64,000 nucleotides of DNA from Bacillus changyiensis (GCF_027706145.1 NZ_JAQFWW010000001.1:1240001-1304000); one strand, 5' to 3'; numbered from the stretch's first letter, positions 18,555 through 28,144 are shown. Notes: generated by a model from the letters alone, not told the origin. A program made the numbers and translations.

Positions 18555-19443
18555 AACGTGCACCTACCTTTTCAATGAAAATATCATTTAAAGAAGGTTC
18601 TTCAAGTTCAAACTTTCTAATAAATCCACGCCCTTGCAACATTGAAAACAACTCCTGAGAAATGTCTTCATTTTCGATTTGCAAACTAACACCTTCTGAT
18701 GTCTCCCGCCATTTCGTAATCCCTGTTATTTCTTTTAAGAAATTTAAATCCATATCTGAATGGATCGTCACATTTTTCTTGCCAAAAGAACGTTTAATCT
18801 CTTTTAGTTTCCCTTGAACAACAGGTGTTCCCCGTTGCAAAATACAAACGTACTCACAAAGTTCTTCGACATGTTCCATTCTATGACTCGAAAATACGAT
18901 TGAAACGCCACTGTCTTTCAAGGCAATGACAGCTTCTTTTAACAGTTCCACGTTGACTGGATCCAAACCACTGAAAGGTTCATCAAGAATCAAAAGTTCT
19001 GGCTTGTGCAAGACAGCTGTGATGAACTGAATTTTTTGCTGGTTTCCTTTTGAAAGCTCTTCAACTCTTTTATCTGCATATTCGGTAATATGGAAACGTT
19101 CGAGCCAGTTGTGCATTTCTTTAAGCGCATTTTGCTTTGTCATGCCTTTCAACCTTCCGAGATAGGCGAGTTGATCTTTGACTTTCAGTTTGGGATACAG
19201 TCCACGCTCTTCCGGCAGATAACCGATTTGATCGCTAACATTGTAATTGATCGGTTTGCCTTTCCAAGTCACACTGCCTTCTGTTGCGTTTAAAAGCCCT
19301 AGTATCATTCGAAATGTCGTGGTTTTCCCAGCGCCATTGGCACCAAGAAGGCCAAACATCTGCTTCTCTGGAATATCAAGTGTTAAATTATCTACAGCTG
19401 TAAAAGACCCAAATCTCTTTGTCACATGATTAATTTTTAGCAT
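18547..19443 (-). CDS. yhaQ: YhaQ, ABC exporter ATP-binding protein
   Basis: A 298-residue ABC ATPase with Walker A GANGAGKTT (34-42), the Q-loop region GYLPEERGLYPKL, the variant signature LSKGNQQK, Walker B LLILDEPFSGLDP and the switch histidine SSHRMEHV. The C-terminal about 80 residues form the extra domain seen in NatA-type subunits. It energises YhaP and lies first in the two-gene operon. Confidence 0.88.
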   Translation of the reverse strand: MLKINHVTKRFGSFTAVDNLTLDIPEKQMFGLLGANGAGKTTTFRMILGLLNATEGSVTWKGKPINYNVSDQIGYLPEERGLYPKLKVKDQLAYLGRLKGMTKQNALKEMHNWLERFHITEYADKRVEELSKGNQQKIQFITAVLHKPELLILDEPFSGLDPVNVELLKEAVIALKDSGVSIVFSSHRMEHVEELCEYVCILQRGTPVVQGKLKEIKRSFGKKNVTIHSDMDLNFLKEITGITKWRETSEGVSLQIENEDISQELFSMLQGRGFIRKFELEEPSLNDIFIEKVGARYE

Positions 19444-19571
19444 TTAAAAAAACTCCTCCTTTCAATCTTCAATGATACGTTACAAAAATCATAAAAAAAA
19501 GGATTTTTTTGATTTTTATATAAATATATAAACGGAATGAACAGAAAATTCTAGAGAAAAAGGTGAATAGA

Positions 19572-19757
19572 ATGGAAACTTATTACGTAACTGTTTTTTC
19601 TCCATCTGGAGAAGCGCTACTGAACGACCATTTTGAAGCACTGAATGAAAAAGAAGCAAAAGAAAAAGGAGAACATCTCCTAAAAGAAAAACAATTTTCC
19701 GAGCATACACACCGGATCGTCAATTCTTCTGGGAAAATGATCGCCTTTCAAAGATAA
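19572..19757 (+). CDS. yhzD: YhzD-like small protein
   Basis: A 61-residue soluble protein beginning METYYVTVFSPSGE, with an acidic/lysine-rich helix and ending SSGKMIAFQR. This fits the YhzD-like family of Bacillus; function unknown. The ATG at 19572 is chosen over the GTG at 19563 because AAAAGGTGA is 7 nt before it. It is divergent from yhaQ. Confidence 0.75.
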   Translation: METYYVTVFSPSGEALLNDHFEALNEKEAKEKGEHLLKEKQFSEHTHRIVNSSGKMIAFQR

Positions 19758-19760
19758 CTA

Positions 19761-19786
19761 AGAGCGGCCTTTTTAAAAGGCCGCCC
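19761..19786. terminator. Hairpin between yhzD and yhaR
   Basis: A 9- to 10-bp GC-rich inverted repeat, GCGGCCTTT with AAAGGCCGC (19764-19784), stands between two convergent genes. The T-tract is displaced, so terminator function is probable rather than certain. Confidence 0.55.
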
Positions 19787-19806
19787 ACCACAATTTTTCT
19801 ATGATA

Positions 19807-20574
19807 CTACTGATTGAACTGCGGTTTGCGCTTCTCTAAAAATGCTCTGATCCCTTCTTGATGATCTTTTGTCAATCTCATTTTGACTTGTGATGTTTTT
19901 TCAAGTTCAAGTGTTTTTTGCAGTCGCTCAACATTCAGGCTTTGGTAGATTTTTTTTGACTCAATCATGGCTGAGAGTGGAGCACGCAAAAGTTTTTCAA
20001 CCTGTACATCCACATGATGGTTAAGATCACCACTGAATACTTCATCAACAAGCTGAAGTTTAAAAGCTTCATCAGCCAGTAATTTTTTACCGCTCCATAT
20101 TAATTCCTTTGCAGTTTTTTCTCCGATTTTCCGTTCCAAGAAGAAGTGTCCTCCACCATCAGGAACGAGTCCGATTCCAATAAAATTCATCGCTAACTTC
20201 GCTTCTTTTTCAGCCATGACATGGTCACAGGCGAGCGCCAGGCTCAAGCCAAGCCCGGCAGCTGCCCCGTGAATAGCTGCAATCGTTATTTTTGGCATTG
20301 TATAAATCATCATCGCAATATCAGATATCGTATCAATGACATGCTCTGAATGCAAGGCATCCCCGGAAGACAACATCATCTTTATATCGCCGCCTGCAGA
20401 AAACCCTTTCCCATTTCCCTTGAGCAACATGATCTTTGCTTCACTTTCTTCAGCTATAATCAAAGCTTCTTTTAGTTCCTCAAGCATGTTTTCATGTAAA
20501 GCATTATAGGCGTCTGGACGATTGAGAACAATCTCAAACATCTGACCATGGTCTTGCCATTTAATAAATTCCAT
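19807..20574 (-). CDS. yhaR: Enoyl-CoA hydratase/isomerase family protein YhaR
   Basis: A 255-residue crotonase-fold protein with the oxyanion-hole segments KGNGKGFSAGGDIKMM and AIHGAAAGLGLSLALACDHV. Usual roles are hydration or isomerisation of enoyl-CoA in fatty-acid breakdown; the exact substrate is unknown. The frame is open 22 codons further, but GGAGG lies 9 nt before the ATG at 20574 and the length then equals B. subtilis YhaR. Transcribed toward yhzD. Confidence 0.85.
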   Translation of the reverse strand: MEFIKWQDHGQMFEIVLNRPDAYNALHENMLEELKEALIIAEESEAKIMLLKGNGKGFSAGGDIKMMLSSGDALHSEHVIDTISDIAMMIYTMPKITIAAIHGAAAGLGLSLALACDHVMAEKEAKLAMNFIGIGLVPDGGGHFFLERKIGEKTAKELIWSGKKLLADEAFKLQLVDEVFSGDLNHHVDVQVEKLLRAPLSAMIESKKIYQSLNVERLQKTLELEKTSQVKMRLTKDHQEGIRAFLEKRKPQFNQ

Positions 20575-20688
20575 CCCCAGTACCTCCGTCAAATTCATTT
20601 TTATGATGAACATAGTCATATTTCCACTTTTTATACCCAAACACCTTTTTTTAGTGAAATAAAATTGATCAGGAGGAACGATATCGTT

Positions 20689-22173
20689 TTAAAAAAGTTG
20701 GGACAGATAACGAAGTTTTTCTTCTGTATAATATTCAAACCTGTCATTATACGTTTTTGGATCTTTTGGATTAGCGAAGTGTTTAATGTTCCCCGTATTT
20801 GGATCGATAAATTTACTTGCTGCCCCACAACCAATGCCAATAATCGTCTGTTTCTCTTCCATAATCATAATATTATAGATGCTTTCCTGTCCCGGAAGAC
20901 TATAGCCAATATTTTCGAGATTACCGAGGATGTTTTTTTGTCTATATAAATAATAGGGATGATAGCCATGCTGTTCTGTCCAAGATACGGCATCAGCCAT
21001 CATCTCAACAATTTCCGTCCTATCCGCTACTTTATATTTATGCTTATTTTTCGTCATTTCCGATGCGCGTTTAAATGACAACGTATGAACCGTCAATGAT
21101 TCTGGCATTAGTTTTTCAGTTTCTTGAAGGGAGTGCCGGAATTCTGTTACACCTTCTCCTGGGAGACCGATAATTAAATCCATATTAATGTTAGACATTC
21201 CATGTTTCCGAGAAAGATGATATTTTTCAATGGTTTCTTCGACTGTATGGTGACGTCCAATTGCCTTTAAGGTCTCATTTTCGTATGACTGCGGATTAAT
21301 GCTAATGCGGTCGATGTTCCACTTTTTTAAAACCGCAAGCTTTTCCTCTGTGATCGTATCAGGGCGACCTGCTTCAACTGTCATTTCACGAATGTTTTGA
21401 ACATCTGGAAACGATTGGTACATTTCTTCATAAAGCAAATCCATTTCTTCTGCGCTAATACTTGTCGGTGTTCCTCCGCCAAAGTAAACCGTTGTAATCT
21501 TAATATCGTGCTGTTTGAGCCATTCACCGATTTTTCGCATTTCATAGTGAAGTCCTGATAAAAATGAACCGACTCTTCCGGCTTGTCCTTTAATGGCATA
21601 TGCGGGAAATGTGCAGTACGCACATTTCGTTGGACAAAATGGAATACCTATATAAATGCTGACTTCTCTCTGTAAATCATATAAATCAGGTACAGCCGTC
21701 AACTGCTGGTCGATGATACGCTGCATCAGCTCAATCTTCTCATCATGGATTAGGTAATCCTTTTTCAGCTCGGCATGAGCCGCTTCCTTTGACCACCCGT
21801 TTTGCAGTTTTTTGTGCAATAACTTTGTCGGACGAATTCCGGTCAGAATACCCCATTTTTGAATGATGCCTGTATACTGCTGAAGTATACTTAAATAAAC
21901 ATAGGAAACTGTATGTTTTATCTGTTTAAAAACTTCTTTTTCTGGCAAATGTGAATCGAGCAATTTTTGATATTCAGCATGAATGTCTGATTGTTGAATA
22001 ACCCCTGATGCCCACACACCAGTATGATCACATTGATAATGTAACCTGATTGTAAGCCCTTCGTTTTCTGTTTCGCCAAATACAACCTCTGACTCTTCAA
22101 AAAATAAATGAGCAATATGCTCAAGTGGTCTCTTAAATCGTTCATCATCAATGCCTTTTATAGAAATGCGCAA
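20689..22173 (-). CDS. hemZ: Radical-SAM coproporphyrinogen III oxidase-like HemZ
   Basis: A 494-residue radical SAM enzyme with the [4Fe-4S] motif CPTKCAYC inside GIPFCPTKCAYCTFP, then VYFGGGTPTSIS, VEAGRPDTI and GLPGEG, as in oxygen-independent coproporphyrinogen dehydrogenases. The N-terminal about 130 residues are specific to HemZ. B. subtilis HemZ is linked to anaerobic heme synthesis. The start is TTG at 22173, given by AAAGGTGAT 5-6 nt upstream; the open frame continues 20 codons further without an SD. Confidence 0.88.
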   Translation of the reverse strand: MRISIKGIDDERFKRPLEHIAHLFFEESEVVFGETENEGLTIRLHYQCDHTGVWASGVIQQSDIHAEYQKLLDSHLPEKEVFKQIKHTVSYVYLSILQQYTGIIQKWGILTGIRPTKLLHKKLQNGWSKEAAHAELKKDYLIHDEKIELMQRIIDQQLTAVPDLYDLQREVSIYIGIPFCPTKCAYCTFPAYAIKGQAGRVGSFLSGLHYEMRKIGEWLKQHDIKITTVYFGGGTPTSISAEEMDLLYEEMYQSFPDVQNIREMTVEAGRPDTITEEKLAVLKKWNIDRISINPQSYENETLKAIGRHHTVEETIEKYHLSRKHGMSNINMDLIIGLPGEGVTEFRHSLQETEKLMPESLTVHTLSFKRASEMTKNKHKYKVADRTEIVEMMADAVSWTEQHGYHPYYLYRQKNILGNLENIGYSLPGQESIYNIMIMEEKQTIIGIGCGAASKFIDPNTGNIKHFANPKDPKTYNDRFEYYTEEKLRYLSQLF

Positions 22174-22250
22174 TTTGATCACCTTTTCATTTAAAACTTT
22201 CTTTAGTGTACAAAAATAATTGGACAAAATCAATTTATCGTCTAAAAAAT

Positions 22251-22286
22251 AAAAACCCCTATTTTCCTCATGAAAACGGGGGTTTG
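22251..22286 (-). terminator. Intrinsic terminator of yhaX
   Basis: Stem AAACCCC with GGGGTTT (about 22253-22285). On the minus strand it is followed by TTTTTATTTTTT. Confidence 0.8.
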
Positions 22287-22293
22287 GAGCTTG

Positions 22294-23157
22294 TTATATT
22301 TTTTTAATATGAAGTCTTCTGAGAAAATCCTTGCTTTGCTGTTTACGAAAATATTCTTTAATCATATAGGCAACACCCTGTTCATCATTACTGCGCGTTA
22401 CCCAATCTGCTTTTTGTTTCACTTCTTGGGGCGCATTGCCCATCGCAACACCGAGTCCGGCTAACTCGATCATCGCCAGATCATCAACATCATGACCGAT
22501 CGCGACAACATCCTCCATTTTGAAACCTAAATCAGCAGCAAGTATGGCCAAACTGGTTACTTTTGAAACTCCATTTTGAACGATAAGCATTTTTCCACCT
22601 GCATCTATTACATCTACAGAAGGAAAAGCATTTTCAATTGTTTGTTTGATTTCTTCTTTTTGCTCACTAGGACAATATACCTCAATCACTGGTGCACTAA
22701 CCGGTTCATCCATTAACATATCGCTTAAAGAATCGACAAATTGAACGGGATAAAAGATTGGATCTGACGGATGTATCATCGTTTTCGCTAGCAAAGTCGA
22801 GTTTGTTTTTTTTCGGTTGCCAATTGAATATTTTTCATGCAGAATTCTAATATTACATTCATAACTTTCCAATATTTGCACAATATTAAACGTTTTTTCT
22901 TCAGAAATTCTTTTTTCCAAAAAAGGTTCATCAATTTCGTCTGCAATGATAGCACCGCTGTGGGCGATCAACTTCCCATCAATATTTAAAGACTTTGCGA
23001 TCTTTTGCGCAGAACGAAAATGTCTATTTGTTACAAGTGTAATGTATACATCCTTTTTCTTTACGTATTCAATTGCTTCCTTTGTTGCAGGATGAAGCCT
23101 TCCATTCGTTCGAATAAGCGTTCCGTCTATATTTAGCGCTAGCATTTGTTTTGACAT
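22294..23157 (-). CDS. yhaX: YhaX, Cof-type HAD protein with altered nucleophile motif
   Basis: A 287-residue HAD-superfamily protein of the Cof subfamily with a C2B cap. It has motif II (LVTNR), a lysine region (GVSKVTSL) and motif IV in IGHDVDDLAMIELAGLGVAMGNA. Motif I reads LNIDGT instead of the usual DxDGT, so the nucleophilic aspartate is asparagine, which should impair phosphatase activity. My recollection is that B. subtilis YhaX has the same change, suggesting a conserved non-standard role. In B. subtilis it is a mother-cell sporulation gene. Confidence 0.85.
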   Translation of the reverse strand: MSKQMLALNIDGTLIRTNGRLHPATKEAIEYVKKKDVYITLVTNRHFRSAQKIAKSLNIDGKLIAHSGAIIADEIDEPFLEKRISEEKTFNIVQILESYECNIRILHEKYSIGNRKKTNSTLLAKTMIHPSDPIFYPVQFVDSLSDMLMDEPVSAPVIEVYCPSEQKEEIKQTIENAFPSVDVIDAGGKMLIVQNGVSKVTSLAILAADLGFKMEDVVAIGHDVDDLAMIELAGLGVAMGNAPQEVKQKADWVTRSNDEQGVAYMIKEYFRKQQSKDFLRRLHIKKI

Positions 23158-23246
23158 TAGAAGATCCCCCTTCTTTGCTGACTGTACCTGTTATAGAGAA
23201 TATGTCCTGAAGCGTTACTTTAGAACAGACTGCTTCTGCTCCACAT

Positions 23247-23275
23247 AAAAAAGCCTAAAATATCAGGCTTTTTCC
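23247..23275 (-). terminator. Terminator downstream of the 51-codon ORF
   Basis: Inverted repeat AAAAAAGCCT with AGGCTTTTT (23247-23273). On the minus strand it lies 22 bp after the stop of the small ORF at 23296-23451. Confidence 0.75.
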
Positions 23276-23295
23276 CATCAAAATATTGGATACGA

Positions 23296-23451
23296 TCATG
23301 ATGTCTCCCTTATTCCAGAAACAGCGACTTCAATGCCCCTTTCATTCAAGTCGCTGAATATAGTAAACCCCTTTGATCTGACAAAATTGGCACTGTCACC
23401 TAAGTTTCTCTGTACCCCTATCGCCCGTTTGCCGCTAGTCAGTTTTATCAT
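23296..23451 (-). CDS. Candidate small soluble protein, 51 residues
   Basis: ATG at 23451 opens a 51-codon frame with balanced soluble composition (MIKLTSGKRAIGVQRNLGDS at the start, a GFTIFSDLNERGIEVAVSG stretch near the end). Upstream on the same strand is TTGTCA-N17-GATAAT, and a hairpin terminator follows the stop, so this is a complete small transcription unit. The SD is weak (CCGGGG). No family is assigned. It could instead be a short non-coding RNA. Confidence 0.45.
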   Translation of the reverse strand: MIKLTSGKRAIGVQRNLGDSANFVRSKGFTIFSDLNERGIEVAVSGIRETS

Positions 23452-23491
23452 GATCGTACCCCGGCAAACAATGAAAGCACTTACATTTAAT

Positions 23492-23520
23492 ATTATCGCA
23501 ACATTTTTTTAAATTGACAA
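23492..23520 (-). promoter_or_regulatory. Sigma-A-like promoter of the 51-codon ORF
   Basis: On the minus strand, -35 TTGTCA (23515-23520) and -10 GATAAT (23492-23497) are separated by 17 bp. Confidence 0.55.
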
Positions 23521-23824
23521 GGGTTTTTTTAAAATAGACCAAAGACAAACATTTTAGCCTGTCAAAAGCTATTTAGCAAAAGTGAATATCGTCATGAATC
23601 TTTGAGCTATCATACTCCGATATCTAATCATGATATTTTTCATATAATTGCTTGAGATGAACATCTTTGATCATCATAGACATGAAAGATCGTCTAGCTA
23701 TTAGAGGAAAGCGATTGAAATCTACATCTATGATGACATACTATTTGTCATCTTCTAAATGCACAGCTTGAAATAAGGTGATTGCTCGATCATCAATAGC
23801 TTGTCAATAAGTGATCCATTAGTA
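23521..23824. other. Spacer without recognised gene
   Basis: AT-rich DNA with stop codons in every frame; several ATC/GATCAT-like short inverted motifs but no supported gene or promoter. Confidence 0.5.
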
Positions 23825-23825
23825 A

Positions 23826-23873
23826 AAAATAAACTGACACCGCCAAAACAGCGCTGTCAGTTTATTTTTTCAC
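23826..23873. terminator. Terminator of yheA
   Basis: A strong inverted repeat, AAAAAATAAACTGACA with TGTCAGTTTATTTTTT (about 23826-23871), is active in both directions. It ends the yheA transcript. Confidence 0.85.
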
Positions 23874-23874
23874 T

Positions 23875-24228
23875 TTAGCTTTCAGGATTTCCGTAAAGTT
23901 CTTCAAGTGGTTTCATTATGATTTTATTTAATTCAGCAATCAGCATACTCATCCGTTGTTCTGATTCCATCAGCTTGGAAATTTTGTCGTGTTGCTGGAC
24001 TAATGCAACAGATTTTTGGGCTTGTTCGACTTCTTCTGGGGTGATATCTTCACCACTCATTTGTTTTTGTTGAAGATTTAATTGAATATCGCGAAAATTG
24101 TCAAACATCCTTTTTGCAGATTCATCAGCATTTACATCATCATATAAACTCTTTAAGTGGGAATATTCCTCACTTTGGCGCAATGCTTTTTCCAATTCAT
24201 AAGCCGTATCGTATAAATTAACTGTCAT
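23875..24228 (-). CDS. yheA: YheA, YlbF/YmcA-family helical protein
   Basis: A 117-residue all-helical protein of the YlbF/YmcA family (UPF0342 type), with NVNADESAKRMFDNFRD-like VNADESAKRMFDNFRDIQL and the conserved EQRMSMLIAELNKIIMKPLEELYG tail. Relatives YlbF and YmcA act with RNase Y; the role of YheA is unknown. The start at 24228 has GGAAAGGAG before it and the family N-terminus; the frame is open 11 codons further. Confidence 0.88.
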   Translation of the reverse strand: MTVNLYDTAYELEKALRQSEEYSHLKSLYDDVNADESAKRMFDNFRDIQLNLQQKQMSGEDITPEEVEQAQKSVALVQQHDKISKLMESEQRMSMLIAELNKIIMKPLEELYGNPES

Positions 24229-24332
24229 ATTTATACACTCCTTTCCTAAGTATGACACCACTTCACTATAACAGACTATGGATCATTTTTCATAGTTATC
24301 ACTATGATTTGTTCATAATTGCTGCATGGTGA

Positions 24333-25463
24333 TCAGATTAAAACCACAATAAGTGCTTGGAAAGCACCAATAATCCCGCCCAGGAGTCCGCCCAAATATG
24401 TAATCATTTTAAACTCCCGCTTTGAAATCGATAATACCATTTCTTCGAGACGCTCGACTGGAAAATTGTTGACTTGCTCTTTGACGATATCATCTAGCTG
24501 AAGTCGTTTTAGGACATCATCCAGATGACGGGCAACTTCTTCAAGCAGGTGGTCAATCAGGTCTGGTAAACGGTTTGTTAAAGTCTTTTCGACAACCGTG
24601 ATATAGGAGCCAATTGTTCTTTCAAAAAAAGGACGGAGTGAAAATGGCTTGATCAACCTTTCTTTCAAGTTCATGATCAATGTTTTAAGATTCCACTTTT
24701 CATCAGCTTCTTTAAAAGAATACTGTTTCAGCTTGTCCCATTCATTTTCAAGCAAATCTGTTAACAGTTTGACAGTCTCACGGTTTTTCAGAAATTTCAA
24801 AATCTCCGGTTGAACCCGGTCAACTAAACTGCTATTTCCTAAAAACATCTGTACCATACTACCGAGCATCCCGCGTTCCTTGAGAAAATCGTCAATCATG
24901 TTGCCAAGGCGATTTTTCCCTGCATCACTTTCAAAATAGCTGATGGCACGCTGTAAAATATACTCTGAGACCATTGGAATTTTTCCTCGCAGTTTTTCTT
25001 GTACTTCTTCTGGAATAAGCTCTTTCAATGGCTCATTTTCATATTTTACTAAAAATGAAGCTAATTTCTCATCCGTCCACATATGTACAAATTGATCTGC
25101 TTTATTTGCAGCGTCTATGACTCCGATTTTCTCCAATGCTTCTTCTGTCGTTAACTCAGATTTTCCAAAAAACCCCAACAACCTTTCTCCTAATTTTAGT
25201 GCTTGTTGTTTGACATGATCTGAAGCCAGTCTTTTTTTGATCCCCTCCGCTGTTAGCAAATGGTTGACAACCATTTGCCCCATCTGTCTTGCCAGCTCAT
25301 CACGTCTTTTCGGAATTAATCCCGGAGTAAACGGAACCTGCTTTCCAAATAGATAAAGCGGTTGATACGGCCGAAACAGCATTTTGATAGCAAAATGATT
25401 CGTTATTGCCCCAATTAATGCACCTATTATCATCATCATTAAAAAAATACCCATAACATACAT
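24333..25463 (-). CDS. yheB: YheB, DUF445 membrane protein
   Basis: A 376-residue DUF445 protein: an N-terminal helix (about 3-25), a long amphipathic helical middle and a C-terminal hydrophobic hairpin (GGLLGGIIGAFQALIVVLI). KMLFRPY and the PFTPGLIPKRRDELARQMG motif near residue 50 are diagnostic. Function unknown. The SD is weak, and a second ATG lies three codons in. Same strand as yheA, 104 bp upstream of it. Confidence 0.85.
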   Translation of the reverse strand: MYVMGIFLMMMIIGALIGAITNHFAIKMLFRPYQPLYLFGKQVPFTPGLIPKRRDELARQMGQMVVNHLLTAEGIKKRLASDHVKQQALKLGERLLGFFGKSELTTEEALEKIGVIDAANKADQFVHMWTDEKLASFLVKYENEPLKELIPEEVQEKLRGKIPMVSEYILQRAISYFESDAGKNRLGNMIDDFLKERGMLGSMVQMFLGNSSLVDRVQPEILKFLKNRETVKLLTDLLENEWDKLKQYSFKEADEKWNLKTLIMNLKERLIKPFSLRPFFERTIGSYITVVEKTLTNRLPDLIDHLLEEVARHLDDVLKRLQLDDIVKEQVNNFPVERLEEMVLSISKREFKMITYLGGLLGGIIGAFQALIVVLI

Positions 25464-25651
25464 TTCTTTTTTTCAACTACCTTCCATTTCACATAACATC
25501 TAATAGATGCGCTTTTCTACTATCGTTATTATAGTGGCTAAGAGAACGACGAGCAAATAAGGGAATGATACGGGCGCCTTAAAAATAAAATTATTTAAGG
25601 GAATTGTGGTGTTTAACAGCACAGATTTTAACCAAACAAGGGGGAATTCAC

Positions 25652-26734
25652 ATGATGACGCTTGGATTTATGTCCCTATCCCACCAGCATGAAAAAGACT
25701 ATGCCGAAGAACTGGCAATTAGGGCTTCTAATGATGGCATTCGGTTCATCCGGTTTACACCTTTAGATATTACTCCTGGTTCTACACAGATCAAAGCACA
25801 CAGTTATCATCCCAAATCAGCTCAATGGAATGAGATTAAATGCGAAATTCCAGACTGGATCTATGACCGCTGTTTCTACGGTAAAGATCAACGGTCTAGA
25901 AAAGCAAAACCTATTGTAGAATGGCTTAAAAAATATCCAAAAACGTCTTTCCTTGGCTATGGCCTCCCTGATAAATGGACGGTTTTTAAAACGTTAAAAA
26001 CAAATTCAATTGTTCAGGCATATTTACCTCTCACAACTATTGCCAAAAGTGGTCAAGACATTTTGCGACGTCTCGCGAAAGAGAAATCCTGTGTTCTTAA
26101 ACCTGCCTATTCTGGAGGCCGAGGTATCATTTATTTGGAGATGACCGGAAAAACGGTGAAAGCCTCTTATCAAGTTGGAAAACATAAACAACTCAAATCA
26201 TTCTCTAAACAGGCTTCTTTTGAAACATGGTGTAAAAAAATCCTTCAACATCGCTATCTTTTACAGTCTTATCTTGATATTCAAGATCAAGAAGGTTATC
26301 CATGTGATATTAGGCTGTTATTGCAGAAAAATAGCTCAGACGAATGGAAGTTGGCTGGAAAAACAGTTAGGCGAAGTTATCAACACGCATTGCTCACTAA
26401 TACAACAGGAACAGCCGAAGCGATGAGCTTTGAGAATTGGCTTTTGTCAATTCCAAAAAAACGCCAGACAATCTTGCTGGATGACCTAAATACGATTCAT
26501 CAAGCCGTTCCTTCTACACTTGAAGCGGAGCATGGCCGTTTGTTTGAACTAGGTCTTGATATTTGTCTGACAAAAGACGGAAAAGTCTGGCTTATCGATG
26601 TCAATTCAAAACCTGGGAAAAAAACATTTTTAAGTCAATCCTCTGAAACGATGAGAGATTTTTTATATAATGGGCCTTTAGCGTACTGTTTATTTTTAGA
26701 AGAAGTAAACAAGAAAGAAGCCGAAAAAAAATGA
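25652..26734 (+). CDS. yheC: YheC, ATP-grasp spore-coat-associated protein
   Basis: A 360-residue protein of the YheC/YheD family, with a C-terminal ATP-grasp-like fold (LKPAYSGGRGIIYLE nucleotide lysine region; LIDVNSKPGKKTF metal-ligand strand). These are mother-cell proteins associated with the endospore coat; any ligation substrate is unknown. The ATG at 25652 has AAGGGGGAA upstream (an in-frame upstream ATG at 25604 has no SD). It overlaps yheD by 4 bp (ATGA). Confidence 0.85.
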   Translation: MMTLGFMSLSHQHEKDYAEELAIRASNDGIRFIRFTPLDITPGSTQIKAHSYHPKSAQWNEIKCEIPDWIYDRCFYGKDQRSRKAKPIVEWLKKYPKTSFLGYGLPDKWTVFKTLKTNSIVQAYLPLTTIAKSGQDILRRLAKEKSCVLKPAYSGGRGIIYLEMTGKTVKASYQVGKHKQLKSFSKQASFETWCKKILQHRYLLQSYLDIQDQEGYPCDIRLLLQKNSSDEWKLAGKTVRRSYQHALLTNTTGTAEAMSFENWLLSIPKKRQTILLDDLNTIHQAVPSTLEAEHGRLFELGLDICLTKDGKVWLIDVNSKPGKKTFLSQSSETMRDFLYNGPLAYCLFLEEVNKKEAEKK

Positions 26735-28080
26735 TTGACGAACGATTTGCAGTCGGCATTCATCAAAACAGCGATAATAAAATGGTACTCCCGTCAATAT
26801 TAAAACGGGATGGATTTTTATATGTAGCATTTGGCACGAATGTTGAGAGATGTCACATCTCCTTTGACAGTGATTTGCAGCATACAATATTGCTTTCTGA
26901 AAATTTGTATCGAGCCTTACGGATTCCATATCGCGGCAAAGCAGCATTAGTGTTTCACGAAAAAACCGTCTATATTGGGCCGCTGATCGGAATTTTCACT
27001 GCCGGTTTTACAAAATCAGAGGTGGAACCAGTTAAAGGGAGATCGTTATTCTTCGCAGAATTATTGATGATGGATCTTCCGTTAGGCGGGTTTTGCTACC
27101 TCTTCGGGGCTCACCACATTCAATGGGAAGATGGTTCTGTAAAAGGTCTCATTTTCAGGAAAAATAGCTGGGAACAAATCACTGTCCCTCTTCCGAATGT
27201 CGTTTATGATCGTTTACCAAACCGACAAGCTGAGAATGCCGACTTTTTACAAGAAACAAAAATGCGGCTCATCAACGAATATCAAATCCCATGGTTTAAC
27301 CCCCGTTTTTTCAACAAATGGGAGCTTTATGAAGCTTTACAACAAGATGAATCAACCGCGAGCCTGCTTCCATACTCAGTACTTGAGCCTAGCGCAGAGA
27401 CAATCGAAACCATGATCAATCAGTACCAAATGATATACTTGAAACCCGTCGATGGCAGCTTAGGTCATGGCATTGTTCAGCTTTCCAAGCAAACATCAAA
27501 CAAAATTGTTGCCAAATCAAAAGAAGGTCAACAAATGTTTTCATCAGCTACTGTATTTCTGGATCAGTACAAACAAATGTATTATCTCGCCCAGCAAGGA
27601 ATTGAACGGATGAGAGTGGATGGCCAACCAGCTGATTTTAGAGTGCATACAAACAAAAATAGAAATGGAAATTGGACGGTGACAGCGATCGCCGTCAAAA
27701 TTGCAAAAACAGGTGGTTGCACAACACATATGTCTAGCGGCGGAATTGTTAAAACACTTTCACAAATCAATTGTCATCCGCAAGCAAGGCTTCTCATCCT
27801 GCAAAAGCTCACAAAAACGGCACTCTTGATTAGCCGTGTCCTTGATCAAAAAATCACTGGATTAATTGGTGAAATCGGCATTGATCTAGGGATTGACCTA
27901 GCAGGTCATGTCTGGATATTTGAAGCTAATTCCCGTCCCGGAAGAGGTATTTTCACCCATCCAAGCTTAACATCTGTGAGCCGCTTAACGAATCGAAGAA
28001 ATTTCGAATATGCTTCATACTTAACAGAACAAGCGATCCAATATCCGGAAAAAATGTGGCAGTCAGAAATTCATCTATAA
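26731..28080 (+). CDS. yheD: YheD, ATP-grasp spore-coat-associated protein
   Basis: A 449-residue paralogue of YheC with an extra N-terminal domain of about 100 residues. The ATP-grasp part has YLKPVDGSLGHGIVQ, RMRVDGQPADFRVHTNKNRN and the acidic strand VWIFEANSRPGRGIF. In B. subtilis it localises around the forespore. Coupled to yheC by an ATGA overlap, so the two are probably made in fixed ratio. Confidence 0.88.
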   Translation: MIDERFAVGIHQNSDNKMVLPSILKRDGFLYVAFGTNVERCHISFDSDLQHTILLSENLYRALRIPYRGKAALVFHEKTVYIGPLIGIFTAGFTKSEVEPVKGRSLFFAELLMMDLPLGGFCYLFGAHHIQWEDGSVKGLIFRKNSWEQITVPLPNVVYDRLPNRQAENADFLQETKMRLINEYQIPWFNPRFFNKWELYEALQQDESTASLLPYSVLEPSAETIETMINQYQMIYLKPVDGSLGHGIVQLSKQTSNKIVAKSKEGQQMFSSATVFLDQYKQMYYLAQQGIERMRVDGQPADFRVHTNKNRNGNWTVTAIAVKIAKTGGCTTHMSSGGIVKTLSQINCHPQARLLILQKLTKTALLISRVLDQKITGLIGEIGIDLGIDLAGHVWIFEANSRPGRGIFTHPSLTSVSRLTNRRNFEYASYLTEQAIQYPEKMWQSEIHL

Positions 28081-28144
28081 TCTTTCTTGTAAATGAGATA
28101 AAATGATTACAAATCCGTTACCACTTTGATAAGGAGCGTGACGC

